A stretch of 64,000 nucleotides of DNA. Origin: Erwinia pyri (GTDB lineage Bacteria; Pseudomonadota; Gammaproteobacteria; Enterobacterales; Enterobacteriaceae). This document shows positions 30,477 through 39,715 of the stretch, one piece after another (within the stretch, counting starts at the first letter, position 1; the number at the start of each line of letters is the position of its first letter). The DNA lies in assembly GCF_030758455.1 (NCBI RefSeq), contig NZ_CP132353.1, positions 930,001-994,000 of the forward strand. Direction: 5' to 3'. The position numbers and the translations under genes were made by a program. The notes under the pieces were generated by a model, which saw only the letters and a list, made by a program, of their open reading frames with translations, had not been told where the DNA came from and made no database searches.

Positions 30477-31277
30477 ATGACTTCTCTTTCTGACGCCTGG
30501 CTGCAACGCTTTGGCGGGACGGCGCGTTTGTATGGGCAACCGGCGCTGCAACTCTTTGCGGATGCGCACATCTGCGTGGTGGGCATTGGCGGCGTAGGCT
30601 CCTGGGCCGCAGAGGCGCTCGCCCGTACCGGCATCGGGGCGATAACGCTGATTGATATGGATGACGTCTGCGTCACCAATACCAACCGGCAGATCCACGC
30701 CCTGAAAGCCACAGTAGGGCAGGCGAAAACAGAAGTGATGGCGGAGCGCATTCTGGCGATTAACCCGGAGTGTAAAGTCACCTGTGTGGACGACTTTATT
30801 ACGCCTGATAACACCGCTGAGTTAATGGGCGCGGGGTTTAGCTACGTCATTGATGCGATTGACAGCGTACGGCCGAAAGCGGCCCTGCTGGCCTGGTGCC
30901 GTCGCAATAAAATTCCGCTGGTGACCACCGGTGGCGCAGGGGGGCAGATCGATCCCACGCAGATTCAGGTCGCAGACCTGGCAAAAACCATTCAGGATCC
31001 GCTGGCGGCAAAACTGCGTGAACGGCTGAAGCACGACTTCAACATAGTGAAAAACAGCAAAGGCAAGCTGGGGATTGATTGCGTGTTTTCGACTGAGGCG
31101 CTGATGTACCCGCAGCCGGATGGATCGGTCTGTGCTTCCCGCAGCACGGCGGAGGGGCCGAAAAGAATGGACTGCGCCTCAGGCTTTGGCGCCGCGACAA
31201 TGGTCACCGCCACCTTTGGCTTTGTTGCCGTCTCCCACGTGTTGAAGAAAATGATGGCGAAAGCAGCGCGCGCGTGA
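30477..31277 (+). CDS. tcdA: TcdA, tRNA threonylcarbamoyladenosine dehydratase
   Basis: E1-like ATP-dependent enzyme (formerly CsdL/YgdL) that cyclises t6A at position 37 of ANN-decoding tRNAs to ct6A. 266 residues (E. coli 268). The nucleotide-binding GIGGVGSWAAEAL lies at about 36-48, followed by DMDDVCVTNTNRQ and the C-terminal CASGFGAAT segment. CsdA and CsdE, which cooperate with it, are encoded convergently next door, as in E. coli. It is followed by a tandem octamer repeat. Confidence 0.96.
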   Translation: MTSLSDAWLQRFGGTARLYGQPALQLFADAHICVVGIGGVGSWAAEALARTGIGAITLIDMDDVCVTNTNRQIHALKATVGQAKTEVMAERILAINPECKVTCVDDFITPDNTAELMGAGFSYVIDAIDSVRPKAALLAWCRRNKIPLVTTGGAGGQIDPTQIQVADLAKTIQDPLAAKLRERLKHDFNIVKNSKGKLGIDCVFSTEALMYPQPDGSVCASRSTAEGPKRMDCASGFGAATMVTATFGFVAVSHVLKKMMAKAARA

Positions 31278-31283
31278 GAAATA

Positions 31284-31323
31284 ACCTGCTGACCTGCTGA
31301 CCTGCTGACCTGCTGACCTGCTG
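31284..31323. repeat. Tandem octamer repeat CTGCTGAC
   Basis: At least four perfect head-to-tail copies of CTGCTGAC run from 31285, with partial copies on the edges. The repeat fills most of the 59-bp gap between the convergent tcdA and csdE genes and starts 8 bases after the tcdA stop. It is outside any reading frame, so copy-number slippage would change only the shared 3' UTR. Confidence 0.85.
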
Positions 31324-31336
31324 CACGCTACTTGTT

Positions 31337-31780
31337 TTAGCGGTATTCAGCGGCGGCCTTGATTGCCGCCTCCGCCAGTGCATTCAGCCCGGCGCTGCGT
31401 GAGGCGCTCAGCTGGGCACGTAACCCCAGCTCGTCGAATAAGGCCAGCGGGTCGCTGTGCAGCAGCGTGGCTGGCTGTTCTCCTTCAACTGCGGTGAGCA
31501 ACACTGCCAGCAATCCCCGTACGATCCTGCCTTCACTGTCGCCATAGAAGTGCAGCGTGCCGTCGGCTCTCTGCTGATGTCCCAGCCAGACGCGGTTCTC
31601 ACACCCGCTCAGCTCAATCTCGCTGCTCTTAAGCGCTTCAGGCAGGGCAGGAAGCTGTTTACCCAACAGGATCAGCTGACGATAGCGATCTTCCCACTGG
31701 GTAAAGGCCGTGAACTTCTGTTTTAAACCCTCCGGCGTAATAAGTTCACCAAACGGGTGTGGGGCTAATAAAGTTGTCAT
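31337..31780 (-). CDS. csdE: CsdE, sulfur acceptor of the CSD system
   Basis: SufE-like protein that accepts persulfide sulfur from CsdA and passes it towards the TcdA-linked pathway. 147 residues, the same as E. coli. The acceptor cysteine is Cys60 in [12 protein letters not shown]. It begins only 2 bp after the csdA stop, so csdA-csdE form an operon on the minus strand. Confidence 0.95.
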   Translation of the reverse strand: MTTLLAPHPFGELITPEGLKQKFTAFTQWEDRYRQLILLGKQLPALPEALKSSEIELSGCENRVWLGHQQRADGTLHFYGDSEGRIVRGLLAVLLTAVEGEQPATLLHSDPLALFDELGLRAQLSASRSAGLNALAEAAIKAAAEYR

Positions 31781-31782
31781 GT

Positions 31783-32988
31783 TTACTCTGCAAGCAGCTC
31801 CAGTGCGGTGGTCATGCCTCTGACCAGCGCTTCCACATCATCAAGCGTATTATAGGGGGCAAATGAGGCGCGCAAAGTCCCGCTGACGCCTAAAGCCTGT
31901 AAAAGCGGCTGCGCGCAGTGCTGACCGGCCCGCAGGGCGATGCCAGATTCCGCCAGCAACGTCACCACATCGCTGTGATGGAGGCCGGCAAAGTCAAAGG
32001 AGAGCAGGCTTGAGCGGCTGGCGCGATAGCTACGAAAGCCCGGTAGCAGAGAAAGCTGTTCTTCAGCCCTGTCCGCCAGGCCACAGCTCCAGCTTTCAGC
32101 GGCCTGCCACGCCAGGGTTTCAAGCCAGCTCAGGGCGGCACTGAGGCCGATTACGCCAGCAACGTTCGGCGTACCGGCTTCGAAACGCCATGGAACCGGC
32201 TGCGGAGTGAAGCCTTCAAAGCTCACGCTGGTCAGCATTTTACCTCCACCCTGCCACGCGGACATCTCCTCCAGCAGCTCTGTCTTGCCGTACAGCGCCC
32301 CGATGCCCATCGGGCCATAGAGCTTATGCGCAGAAAAAGCATAGAAATCGATATCCAGCGCGCTGACGTCTGCCGGGTTATGCACCACGCCCTGGGCGCC
32401 ATCAATCATCACTCTGGCTCCGGCCAGGTGCGCCAGCTTAATGGCCTCTGCCAGCTCCGGGCAACCACCCGTTACGTTAGACATCTGTCCCAGCGCCAGA
32501 ACTTTCGTTTTCGCCGTCAGCAAAGAGGCTAACAGCGTGGGATCCGGCAACCTGTTAGCATCGATCGGCCACTTTATGACTTTTGCGCCGGTCTGCGAGG
32601 CCACCATCAGCCACGGCACGAGGTTGGCATGATGCTCGGCTTCACTCACCAGAATTTCATCACCCGGCTGCAGGCGCGGACGAAAATAGCCCTGAGCCAC
32701 CAGGTTAATGGCTTCCGTTGTGCCCCTGGTCCAGACTATATCATTCGCGAGCGGGGCGTTAAGCAGGCGTGCAACCTGGCCACGAGCCTGCTCATAGCGG
32801 TCGGTCAGCTCGCGCGCTGCGGCAAACTGGCTGCGGTGCACGGTTCCTGCACTCAGGCTGTAAAACCGCTCTGTAGCTTCAATCACTGCCAGCGGTTTTA
32901 GCGTGGTCGCCGCACTGTCGAGATAAACACCGGCATCAGCTAAAGCGGGAAAATGTTGGCGAAAGTGGTCAGGGTCAAAAAGGGGCAT
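31783..32988 (-). CDS. csdA: CsdA, cysteine desulfurase
   Basis: PLP-dependent cysteine desulfurase (cysteine sulfinate desulfinase) that frees sulfur from cysteine and loads it on CsdE. 401 residues, as in E. coli. The PLP lysine is Lys222 in FSAHKLYGP, the catalytic cysteine is Cys358 in RAGQHCAQP, and the [12 protein letters not shown] block is present. GAGGAAGG precedes the ATG. It is divergent from ygdI across 214 bp in which I see no other gene. Confidence 0.96.
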   Translation of the reverse strand: MPLFDPDHFRQHFPALADAGVYLDSAATTLKPLAVIEATERFYSLSAGTVHRSQFAAARELTDRYEQARGQVARLLNAPLANDIVWTRGTTEAINLVAQGYFRPRLQPGDEILVSEAEHHANLVPWLMVASQTGAKVIKWPIDANRLPDPTLLASLLTAKTKVLALGQMSNVTGGCPELAEAIKLAHLAGARVMIDGAQGVVHNPADVSALDIDFYAFSAHKLYGPMGIGALYGKTELLEEMSAWQGGGKMLTSVSFEGFTPQPVPWRFEAGTPNVAGVIGLSAALSWLETLAWQAAESWSCGLADRAEEQLSLLPGFRSYRASRSSLLSFDFAGLHHSDVVTLLAESGIALRAGQHCAQPLLQALGVSGTLRASFAPYNTLDDVEALVRGMTTALELLAE

Positions 32989-33202
32989 ACCTTCCTCGTG
33001 CTTGATGTATTAATGCGGTTTTTTCAGCACCAGTCTGAATTACAGGCATTTTCCTGGCAATGTTGAAAAAGCTGGTTATGCTGAATTATGCAAGGTTTAA
33101 ACTATTACCCGCAAATAAGCGTTTCTCACAGCGGCATTTTTTGCCCTGAGTTCGTGTTCTGCAGGTGGTTTATCGCATCACAGTCTGCAAGGAGATATAA
33201 AG

Positions 33203-33427
33203 ATGAAAAAATTTGCTGCAATTATGGCCGCCTGTGCCATGACATTCGCCCTGGCCGCTTGTTCAAGTAACTATGTAATGCACACCAATGATGGTCGCAC
33301 CATTGTCGCTGACGGCAAGCCTGTGGTTGATACTGATACTGGCATGATCAGCTACAAAGATGCCAATGGCAACAAACAGCAGATCAATCGTTCTGATGTG
33401 AAAGAAATGGTCGAAATGGGCCAGTAA
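33203..33427 (+). CDS. ygdI: YgdI, small DUF903 lipoprotein
   Basis: 74-residue lipoprotein (E. coli 75), paralogue of YgdR at 4484-4699. Signal peptide with lipobox LAAC (Cys20) followed by Ser-Ser, then a DUF903 domain with YVMHTNDGRTI and DTGMISYKDANGN. Function unknown. AGGAGAT lies about 7 bases before the ATG. The gene ends just before the 3' end of the oppositely transcribed gcvB sRNA, so the two transcripts converge on one hairpin. Confidence 0.95.
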   Translation: MKKFAAIMAACAMTFALAACSSNYVMHTNDGRTIVADGKPVVDTDTGMISYKDANGNKQQINRSDVKEMVEMGQ

Positions 33428-33436
33428 GCTTCAGGC

Positions 33437-33464
33437 AAAAAAAAGCACCGCAATTTGCGGTGCT
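33437..33464 (-). terminator. gcvB terminator (also faces ygdI)
   Basis: On minus, AGCACCGC / GCGGTGCT form an 8-bp stem with a 5-base loop, followed by eight U encoded by the A-run 33437-33444. It lies 9 bases past the ygdI stop and may also help end that convergent transcript. Confidence 0.92.
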
Positions 33465-33643
33465 ACTAATCACTATGGACAGACAGGGTAAATCTACAGG
33501 AATAAAAAAGATAGCCAGGCTATCGGATCTGAAAATCGTCAGATCAAATGCAAACACAACATCACGACCACAAGCCAAAAGCCCCTCAAAATCTGGCGTT
33601 TCCGCCACTATTTCAAACAACTTTTCGTTCCGGCTCAGGAAGT
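33437..33643 (-). ncRNA. gcvB: GcvB small regulatory RNA
   Basis: Hfq-dependent sRNA of about 207 nt (E. coli about 205) that represses many amino-acid and peptide transporter mRNAs. Read on minus, it starts ACTTCCTGAGCCGGAACGAA, the conserved GcvB 5' end. It continues with a G/U-rich segment (GTGGTCGTGATGTTGTGTTT, the R1 target-pairing region) and ends with the conserved CTGTCTGTCCATAGTGATTA stretch before the terminator hairpin and U8. Its position between ygdI and gcvA, divergent from gcvA, matches E. coli. The middle hairpins differ in sequence from E. coli. Confidence 0.95.
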
Positions 33644-33649
33644 GCGGCA

Positions 33650-33678
33650 ACTATAGGTATTTGCTGGTACATCCTCAA
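33650..33678 (-). promoter_or_regulatory. gcvB promoter
   Basis: On minus, TTGAGG (33678-33673), a 17-bp spacer, then TATAGT (33655-33650), with the start of GcvB 7 bases after the -10. In E. coli this promoter is activated by GcvA with glycine; a GcvA site is expected upstream but was not resolved by eye. Confidence 0.75.
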
Positions 33679-33687
33679 CGGACAAAT

Positions 33688-33693
33688 TATAAT
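33688..33693 (+). promoter_or_regulatory. Candidate -10 of gcvA
   Basis: A perfect TATAAT lies 79 bases before the gcvA ATG and back-to-back with the gcvB promoter. The -35 region (TGGTAC) is poor, consistent with a weak, autoregulated LysR-type promoter. Prediction only. Confidence 0.45.
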
Positions 33694-33772
33694 GCCTCGG
33701 ATAAAAAAAACTAATAGTTGATGCGCTTTCAGGCGCGTGACTTCCCATGCTGTTAAAGTGTACCCGGTAACC

Positions 33773-34690
33773 ATGTCGAAACGTCTTCCTCCTTTAAACG
33801 CGCTGCGTGTTTTTGATGCAGCGGCGCGCCATCTCAGCTTTACCAAAGCGGCTGAAGAGTTGTTTGTAACTCAGGCTGCCGTAAGCCACCAGATCAAGTC
33901 ATTAGAGGATTTTCTCGGGCTGAAGCTGTTCAGAAGGCGCAATCGTTCGCTGTTGCTGACCGAAGAGGGGCAGAGTTATTATCTCGATATTAAAGAGATA
34001 TTTACCTCCCTGAATGAAGCAACACGTAAGCTTCAGGCCCGCAGCGCTAAGGGGGCATTGACGGTGAGCTTGCTGCCCAGTTTTGCCATTCAGTGGCTGG
34101 TGCCCAGGCTGACAAGCTTTAACTCAGCTTATCCGGGCATTGATGTGCGTATCCAGGCTGTGGACCGTGATGAGGAAAAACTGGCGGACGATGTCGATGT
34201 CGCGATTTTCTATGGGCGCGGCAACTGGCCGGGGCTGAGAGTGGAAAAACTCTATGCGGAATATTTGCTGCCGGTCTGTTCGCCGCTGCTACTTACCGGT
34301 GACAAACCTCTTAAGACGCCTGAAGATCTCGCGCGGCAAACTTTGCTGCATGATGCCTCGCGTCGCGACTGGCAATCCTATACCCGCCAGCTTGGCGTCG
34401 GACACATTAACGTTCAACAGGGACCAATCTTCAGCCACAGCGCTATGGTGCTGCAGGCGGCGATCCACGGGCAGGGCGTGGCTCTGGCAAACAACGTGAT
34501 GGCGCAAACGGAAATTGAAGCGGGTCGTCTGGTTTGTCCCTTTAATGACGTTTTAGTGAGTAAAAACGCTTTTTATCTGGTTTGTCATGACAGTCAGGCA
34601 GAACTGGGTAAAATAGCCGCCTTTCGGCAGTGGATCCTGGCGAAAGCGGCCAGTGAACAAGAGAAATTCCGCTTTCGTTATGAGAGCTGA
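33773..34690 (+). CDS. gcvA: GcvA, LysR-type regulator of glycine cleavage
   Basis: Activates the gcvTHP operon and gcvB in response to glycine and represses itself. The start is the ATG at 33773, which gives MSKRLPPLNALRVF and 305 residues, matching E. coli. An extension to 33737 adds unconserved residues and is rejected. The N-terminal winged helix-turn-helix (about 6-65) contains LSFTKAAEELFVTQAAVSHQIKSLE (split here only by motif). The effector domain follows, with the nearly invariant IHGQGVALANN. It is divergent from gcvB. Confidence 0.97.
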   Translation: MSKRLPPLNALRVFDAAARHLSFTKAAEELFVTQAAVSHQIKSLEDFLGLKLFRRRNRSLLLTEEGQSYYLDIKEIFTSLNEATRKLQARSAKGALTVSLLPSFAIQWLVPRLTSFNSAYPGIDVRIQAVDRDEEKLADDVDVAIFYGRGNWPGLRVEKLYAEYLLPVCSPLLLTGDKPLKTPEDLARQTLLHDASRRDWQSYTRQLGVGHINVQQGPIFSHSAMVLQAAIHGQGVALANNVMAQTEIEAGRLVCPFNDVLVSKNAFYLVCHDSQAELGKIAAFRQWILAKAASEQEKFRFRYES

Positions 34691-34748
34691 GCAATAATTT
34701 TTACGCGTGGCCAGCGTGCGGCGTGTGTAACTTCTGAGGATAAAGGAA

Positions 34749-35144
34749 ATGTCGAGTCGTGCGATGCTGATCTTTTCAGCCATTAGCGGATTTGTCTATG
34801 TGATGCTGGGCGCGTTTGGTGCGCATGTACTCAGCAAGTCGCTGGGGCCGGCTGAAATGGCCTGGATGAAAACCGGTCTGGATTATCAGGCTTTCCATAC
34901 CCTGGCCATTCTGGGGCTGGCGGCGGCGATGCTGCGCCGGGCGAATATCTGGTTTTACTGGAGCTCCGCGCTGCTGGCGCTGGGCACGGTGCTGTTCAGC
35001 GGCAGTCTCTACTGCCTGGCGCTTTCGCACCTGAAGCTGTGGGTTTATATCACACCAGTGGGCGGCACCTGCTTCCTGATTGGTTGGGTTTTGATGTTGG
35101 TTGGCGCGCTGCGTCTGAAAAAAAGGGCAGAACGCCATGAATAA
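34749..35144 (+). CDS. ygdD: YgdD, DUF423 inner-membrane protein
   Basis: Small membrane protein of 131 residues (same as E. coli) with about four hydrophobic helices and the DUF423 signature GAFGAHVL near residues 20-28. Function unknown. TGAGGATAAAGGAAATG gives a good Shine-Dalgarno. Its last 8 bases overlap rlmM, so the two are likely co-translated. Confidence 0.94.
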   Translation: MSSRAMLIFSAISGFVYVMLGAFGAHVLSKSLGPAEMAWMKTGLDYQAFHTLAILGLAAAMLRRANIWFYWSSALLALGTVLFSGSLYCLALSHLKLWVYITPVGGTCFLIGWVLMLVGALRLKKRAERHE

Positions 35145-36237
35145 AGTATTACTCTATTGCCGTCAGGGATTTGAGAAAGAGTGTGCGGCAGAGATCACCG
35201 CGAAAGCGGCGGCCCGCAATGTGTTTGGTTTTGCGCGGGTAAAGGAAGATTCAGGCTATGTGCTGTTTGAATGCTACCAGGCAGAAGAAGCGGAGAAACT
35301 GATTGCCGAACTGCCGTTCAGCGAACTGATCTTCTCCCGTCAGATGATCGTAGTAGGCGAGCTGCTGCGCGACCTGCCGCCGGAAGATCGCGTCACGCCG
35401 GTCACCGGCATGCTGACCGGATTTGTTGAGAAGGGCGGCGAACTGCGCGTCGAGGTGCCAGACACCAACGAGAGCAAAGAACTGCTCAAGTTTTGTCGTA
35501 AATTCACCGTGCCGCTGCGTTCAAGCCTGCGCTCCGCCGGTATTTTGCTGAAGTATGAAACTGACAAGCGCCCGGTTGTGCACGTGTTCTTTATCGCGCC
35601 GGGTCACTGCTATGTCGGTTATTCACTGCCGCAGAATAACTCCCGCTTCTTTATGGGCATACCGCGTCTGAAATTCCCTTCGGATGCGCCAAGCCGCTCC
35701 ACGCTGAAACTGGAAGAGGCTTTCCACGTCTTTATTCCTGCTGATGAGTGGGACGAGCGTCTGGGCAGCGGTATGTATGCGGTGGATCTGGGCGCCTGTC
35801 CGGGCGGCTGGACCTATCAGCTGGTACAGCGCAGCATGATGGTTCACGCCGTCGATAATGGCCCGATGGCTCCCAGCCTGATGGATACCGGGCAGGTTTT
35901 CCATCATCGGGAAGATGGCTTTAAATATCGCCCTACGCGCAGCAATATTTACTGGGTGGTGTGCGATATGGTGGAAAAACCGGTTCGTGTAGCAAATCTG
36001 ATGGCGGACTGGCTGGTAAACGGCTGGTGCCGTGAAGCGATCTTTAACCTGAAGCTGCCGATGAAAAAACGCTTTGAAGAGGTGTCGCAAAATCTGGCGA
36101 TGATCGATGAAAAGCTGAAGGCTAACGGCATTAATGCGCAGATCCAGGCCCGGCAGCTCTATCACGATCGCGAAGAGGTGACGGTGCATATTCGCCGCAT
36201 CTGGAGCGGGGCACCCGGTCGCCGGGACGAACGTTAA
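35137..36237 (+). CDS. rlmM: RlmM, 23S rRNA 2'-O-methyltransferase (C2498)
   Basis: SAM-dependent enzyme that 2'-O-methylates C2498 of 23S rRNA before 50S assembly. 366 residues, as in E. coli. An N-terminal THUMP-like region precedes the Rossmann fold. The SAM-binding motif [14 protein letters not shown] begins at Val216, and the later catalytic lysine lies in [14 protein letters not shown]. It overlaps ygdD by 8 bp and is followed by a hairpin. Confidence 0.96.
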   Translation: MNKVLLYCRQGFEKECAAEITAKAAARNVFGFARVKEDSGYVLFECYQAEEAEKLIAELPFSELIFSRQMIVVGELLRDLPPEDRVTPVTGMLTGFVEKGGELRVEVPDTNESKELLKFCRKFTVPLRSSLRSAGILLKYETDKRPVVHVFFIAPGHCYVGYSLPQNNSRFFMGIPRLKFPSDAPSRSTLKLEEAFHVFIPADEWDERLGSGMYAVDLGACPGGWTYQLVQRSMMVHAVDNGPMAPSLMDTGQVFHHREDGFKYRPTRSNIYWVVCDMVEKPVRVANLMADWLVNGWCREAIFNLKLPMKKRFEEVSQNLAMIDEKLKANGINAQIQARQLYHDREEVTVHIRRIWSGAPGRRDER

Positions 36238-36248
36238 GGTGAGCAGAG

Positions 36249-36273
36249 CGGCGCGCTAAGTAACAGCGCGCCG
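36249..36273 (+). terminator. Hairpin after rlmM
   Basis: CGGCGCGCT / AGCGCGCCG form a perfect 9-bp stem with a 7-base loop, 11 bases after the rlmM stop. There is no U-tract. Confidence 0.45.
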
Positions 36274-36309
36274 GAACGCAGCGCATAGCCAGGCAGAAGC
36301 GTTTAAACG

Positions 36310-36420
36310 CACTCTGCCAGCCCGAGCGCGGGACCGCTATCACAGCATCACAAAGCGCTTTACCAGCCAGAGTACAGGACTACCTTAAAGCATCCTGCCA
36401 GCCCGAGCCCGGGCACCCGC
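36310..36420. repeat. Three degenerate direct repeats between rlmM and xni
   Basis: Units beginning near 36313, 36363 and 36387 share a core like GCCAGCCCGAGC and are each preceded by a TTTAAACGC/GCGCTTTACC/TTAAAGCATCC-type segment. The first and third are close copies; the middle one is more diverged. They fill the convergent gap where E. coli has the fucose genes. Function unknown. Confidence 0.6.
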
Positions 36421-36424
36421 AGAT

Positions 36425-37186
36425 TTATAAGCTGACCGGCAGCCGCAACGCCTTCAGATTCCCTTCAAGATGCAGGTCGGTGCGCAGTGTCGCAACCCTC
36501 CGGCAAATCTCTGCCATCTCCTGGTGCTCCTGCAGCTTCTTCTGCCATTTTGGCGGCACCGCAGCGAGCTGTTGATAAATCGCGTCCAGCGATCCAAATG
36601 TTGTAAGCAGTTCCGCTGCGCTTTTCGCGCCAATCCCGGCAACGCCCGGAATTTTACTGCTGCTGATACCGGCCAGTCCCCAGTAATCGGTGAGCTGCGC
36701 AGGCGTGACGCCAAATTCTGCCGCAATAAAAGGCACATCCAGCCAGCGTTTCTGGAAATAATCCCGAATCTGAATGGTGGGTGCCAGCAGCTGGCAGTAG
36801 CCTTTATCGGTGGAAACGATCGTTGCCTGATGGCCACCTGCCGCAACCTTGACGGCGAGCGTAGCCGCCAGATCGTCAGCTTCTTCGCCTTGCGCCTGCC
36901 AGCACGCCACGCCTGCGGCCTGAAAAGCGGCGCGCAGCAGCGGCATCTCCTGCCGTAACGTCTCCGGCATCGGCGAGCGGCCAGCCTTATAGCCTGGCAG
37001 TAGCTGATGACGCCAGCCTTCATGCCGCTCTTCATCGTCAAATACCGCCACGGCATGCGTGGGGGTACTGTGCCGGATCAGCTGATGCAGCGCGTTAACG
37101 CAGGTTTCCTGGCAAGGAGAACCCTGAACCGCATGGATACGACGGATAAGATTCAGGGCATCAACAATCAGTAAATGAACAGTCAT
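36425..37186 (-). CDS. xni: Xni, flap endonuclease-like protein
   Basis: Pol I 5'-nuclease-domain homologue (ExoIX/YgdG), a structure-specific flap endonuclease lacking some of the metal ligands of the polymerase domain. The start is the ATG at 37186 ([16 protein letters not shown]), giving 253 residues (E. coli 251); a GTG 9 bases upstream is less likely. Visible acidic motifs are VVFDD-type [23 protein letters not shown] and [10 protein letters not shown], then a helix-hairpin-helix [14 protein letters not shown]. It sits next to ppnN here, whereas E. coli has sdaCB between them. Confidence 0.94.
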   Translation of the reverse strand: MTVHLLIVDALNLIRRIHAVQGSPCQETCVNALHQLIRHSTPTHAVAVFDDEERHEGWRHQLLPGYKAGRSPMPETLRQEMPLLRAAFQAAGVACWQAQGEEADDLAATLAVKVAAGGHQATIVSTDKGYCQLLAPTIQIRDYFQKRWLDVPFIAAEFGVTPAQLTDYWGLAGISSSKIPGVAGIGAKSAAELLTTFGSLDAIYQQLAAVPPKWQKKLQEHQEMAEICRRVATLRTDLHLEGNLKALRLPVSL

Positions 37187-37233
37187 AAGATCCACGAAAG
37201 CGGAGCGGCGTTGTCGCCGCTCCGGTGAGCAGT

Positions 37234-38598
37234 TTATTTAATGATTTCGTAGCAGGGGATGTAGGCCGTACCCGGCAGCTTCATGCGGTGCTGAGCCACA
37301 AATCCCTGTAATAAATCATCCATTCGGTGCATCATCTCCCGATCGCCGTGCAGCCTATAGGGGCCTTTCTCTTTGATCGCTTTGATCCCCATATCCTTGA
37401 CGTTGCCAGCCACGATCCCGGAAAACGCGCGCCGCAGCGCAGCGGCCAGCTGCTCGGCAGGCTGATCGGGATAGAGATTCAGATTCGCCATGTTTTCATG
37501 GGTAGGCATAAACGGCACCTGCAGATCGGGCGCAATGCGAATCGACCAGTTAAAGCTGTAAGCATCGCCCGTTTCCCGACGGTGCTCTTTAACCTGCGGC
37601 ATCGCTTTTTTCATCAGGCGAGCCACTTCAGCGGCATCATCAATAATGATGGTGTAGTGCTGGCGGGCAGCCTCGCCCAGCGTGCTGACAATAAACTCAT
37701 CCAGCACGTTGAAATAGTCTGCACTCTCTTTTGGTCCGGTCAGAATCAGCGGCAGAACCTGATCGTGGTTATGCGGATTCATCAGAATACCCAGCAGGTA
37801 GAGCAGCTCTTCTGCGGTCCCTACGCCGCCGGGGAAAATGATGATGCCATGCGCGATACGGACAAAGGCTTCAAGACGCTTCTCGATATCCGGCATAATG
37901 ATCAGCTCATTCACCAGCGGGTTAGGCGGCTCTGCAGCGATGATCGACGGCTCCGTTAAGCCGATAAAGCGCCCCTCTTTATAGCGCTGCTGCGCGTGGC
38001 CGACGGCTGCGCCTTTCATCGGGGCTTCCATTACGCCTGGCCCGCAGCCTGTGCAGATATTCAGCTCGCGCAGGCCCAGCTGCGACCCGACGTTACGGCA
38101 ATATTGATATTCCACCGCGTTGATCGAGTGGCCACCCCAGCAGACCACGGTATTGGGTTCTTCCCCAACGTGCAGCGCGCGGGCGTTTCTGAGTATTGAG
38201 AACACCATGTTGGTGATCTGTACCGAATCTTCAATATTGAGGTGCTGGAAGCGACCGGCGCTGTCGATCTGCCCGTTCACAAACAGAATATCGCGCAGTA
38301 CGGCAAACAGGTTCGCCTGCAGCGAGCGGATGATCCTGCCATCCACAAACGCCTCTTCAGGCGGGTTGATCAGCTCAAGTTTTACGCCGCGCTCGCGTCG
38401 TAGCACGTTGATGTCAAAATTTTCAAAGCGGGAGAGCAGCTCATGGCTGCTGTCGGTCTGACTTCCGGAGTTAAGGACGGCAAGAGAACAGTTACGGAAC
38501 AGCTGATAGAGGTCGCTGCTGGCCGTCTGCTTCAGCATATCAACTTCCAGTTGAGAGAGCAGATCCATTGAGCCTAAGGGGCTGACATGTGTAATCAA
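37234..38598 (-). CDS. ppnN: PpnN, nucleotide 5'-monophosphate nucleosidase
   Basis: Splits purine and pyrimidine nucleoside monophosphates into base and ribose 5-phosphate; in E. coli it binds and is controlled by (p)ppGpp. The start is taken as the TTG at 38598: AAAGGAG lies 5 bases upstream and it gives 454 residues, exactly the E. coli length, which also uses TTG. An ATG-started frame to 38664 adds unconserved residues. The LOG-like catalytic region shows [16 protein letters not shown] and [14 protein letters not shown]. Nucleosidase and alarmone control fit with relA further along. Confidence 0.94.
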   Translation of the reverse strand: MITHVSPLGSMDLLSQLEVDMLKQTASSDLYQLFRNCSLAVLNSGSQTDSSHELLSRFENFDINVLRRERGVKLELINPPEEAFVDGRIIRSLQANLFAVLRDILFVNGQIDSAGRFQHLNIEDSVQITNMVFSILRNARALHVGEEPNTVVCWGGHSINAVEYQYCRNVGSQLGLRELNICTGCGPGVMEAPMKGAAVGHAQQRYKEGRFIGLTEPSIIAAEPPNPLVNELIIMPDIEKRLEAFVRIAHGIIIFPGGVGTAEELLYLLGILMNPHNHDQVLPLILTGPKESADYFNVLDEFIVSTLGEAARQHYTIIIDDAAEVARLMKKAMPQVKEHRRETGDAYSFNWSIRIAPDLQVPFMPTHENMANLNLYPDQPAEQLAAALRRAFSGIVAGNVKDMGIKAIKEKGPYRLHGDREMMHRMDDLLQGFVAQHRMKLPGTAYIPCYEIIK

Positions 38599-38611
38599 AT
38601 TAACTCCTTTA

Positions 38612-38625
38612 CACCCGTACGGGTG
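38612..38625. repeat. Perfect 14-bp palindrome in the ppnN leader
   Basis: CACCCGTACGGGTG is a perfect palindrome ending about 6 bases upstream of the ppnN Shine-Dalgarno (AAAGGAG). It may be an operator or form a 5' UTR hairpin next to the ribosome site. Confidence 0.7.
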
Positions 38626-38708
38626 GTAGTCACTCCATTCGCGACCGTTCAGCCGCAACAGCATGGAGAGTAAAATCCCTGAGCCAGGTGGTTACCTGTG
38701 CCCACTCC

Positions 38709-38738
38709 AGAGTAGCCTTGTCCGTCCTGATTTAACAA
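38709..38738 (-). promoter_or_regulatory. Candidate ppnN promoter
   Basis: On minus, TTGTTA (38738-38733), an 18-bp spacer and TACTCT (38714-38709). It would give a leader of about 100 nt that contains the palindrome. Prediction only. Confidence 0.35.
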
Positions 38739-38784
38739 GGGATCGCATCCTGCTAATGCGGGATGGTGCGCAAAACCGTGCTGA

Positions 38785-39630
38785 TTACTGCCTTACAAGA
38801 CGGGAATGGCCCGGCCGGAACGCGCCGTTGCTGCGCCACGGGTTGATATCCAGCCCGCCCCGACGCGTGTAGCGGGCATAAACGCTCAGCTCCTCTGGCT
38901 GGCAAAAACGCAGAATATCGTTGAAAATGCGTTCGACACACTGCTCGTGGAACTCGTTGTGATGACGGAAAGAGATCAGATAGCGCAGCAGCGCTTCACG
39001 CTGAATGCGCGGCCCACGATAGCTGATCTGCACCGATCCCCAGTCTGGCTGGTTGGTGATCAGGCAGTTGGATTTCAGCAGATGGCTGACCAGCTGCTCT
39101 TCCACAATTTCCGGTTGCGTCGCCTGCTGCAGATAATCGGTGGTGAACTGATAGTTATCAATTTCAATATCCTGTTCATCAATGCAGTATCCGGCAAGGT
39201 GCCCGATAGGCTGGCCTTCCACTTCCTGTAGGCGGAACAGCGCGACGCTGACCTCCCCCTGCGCGCAGGCGCTGAGATCGCGCTCCAGCGTGCTACGAAC
39301 GTCGCCCCAGTTGGCAAATTTTGTCTGGTTGAAACTGTTAAGATAGAGTTTGAAACTCTTGGACTCAATCAGGTTCTGGCTCTCTGCTTTCAGCGTAACT
39401 TCGCCTACGGCAACCTGCGGCAGGCCTTTCGCATTCAGCCAGGAGAGCTCGTACAGCGTCCAGATATCGTCACCATGAAAAGGCAGGGAGTCCGGATAGA
39501 GTCCCAGCGGTTCACGGTTCATGCTGCGCGGTACGGCTTGCAGTAAAGAGGGTTGATACTTATCGTGATACTCTGTGGGTTTTCCCAGTGTCAGGTTGTT
39601 TAACGCCTGATGTGGATCCTTAGAAGACAT
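38785..39630 (-). CDS. queF: QueF, NADPH-dependent preQ0 reductase
   Basis: Reduces the nitrile 7-cyano-7-deazaguanine to preQ1 in queuosine synthesis. The ATG at 39630 ([10 protein letters not shown]) gives 281 residues (E. coli 282) with AAGG about 8 bases upstream; the longer frame to 39672 is unconserved. It is a type II tandem T-fold. The NADPH-binding ESKSFK lies at 89-94, and the nucleophile Cys189 with Asp196 lies in [12 protein letters not shown]. The C-terminus [13 protein letters not shown] is near-invariant. Divergent from syd across 85 bp. Confidence 0.96.
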   Translation of the reverse strand: MSSKDPHQALNNLTLGKPTEYHDKYQPSLLQAVPRSMNREPLGLYPDSLPFHGDDIWTLYELSWLNAKGLPQVAVGEVTLKAESQNLIESKSFKLYLNSFNQTKFANWGDVRSTLERDLSACAQGEVSVALFRLQEVEGQPIGHLAGYCIDEQDIEIDNYQFTTDYLQQATQPEIVEEQLVSHLLKSNCLITNQPDWGSVQISYRGPRIQREALLRYLISFRHHNEFHEQCVERIFNDILRFCQPEELSVYARYTRRGGLDINPWRSNGAFRPGHSRLVRQ

Positions 39631-39715
39631 CTTAATTACCTTATGGCCTGCGGCTTGCAGGCGGTAGTGCACAGTTAGCCTTAGTGTAACTCAGGCAACA
39701 GAGAGTGAAAAAAGA

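Noticed and set aside
33384..33650. 88-codon open frame on minus over gcvB
   Set aside because: The region is the GcvB sRNA, with conserved RNA ends and a terminator inside the frame.
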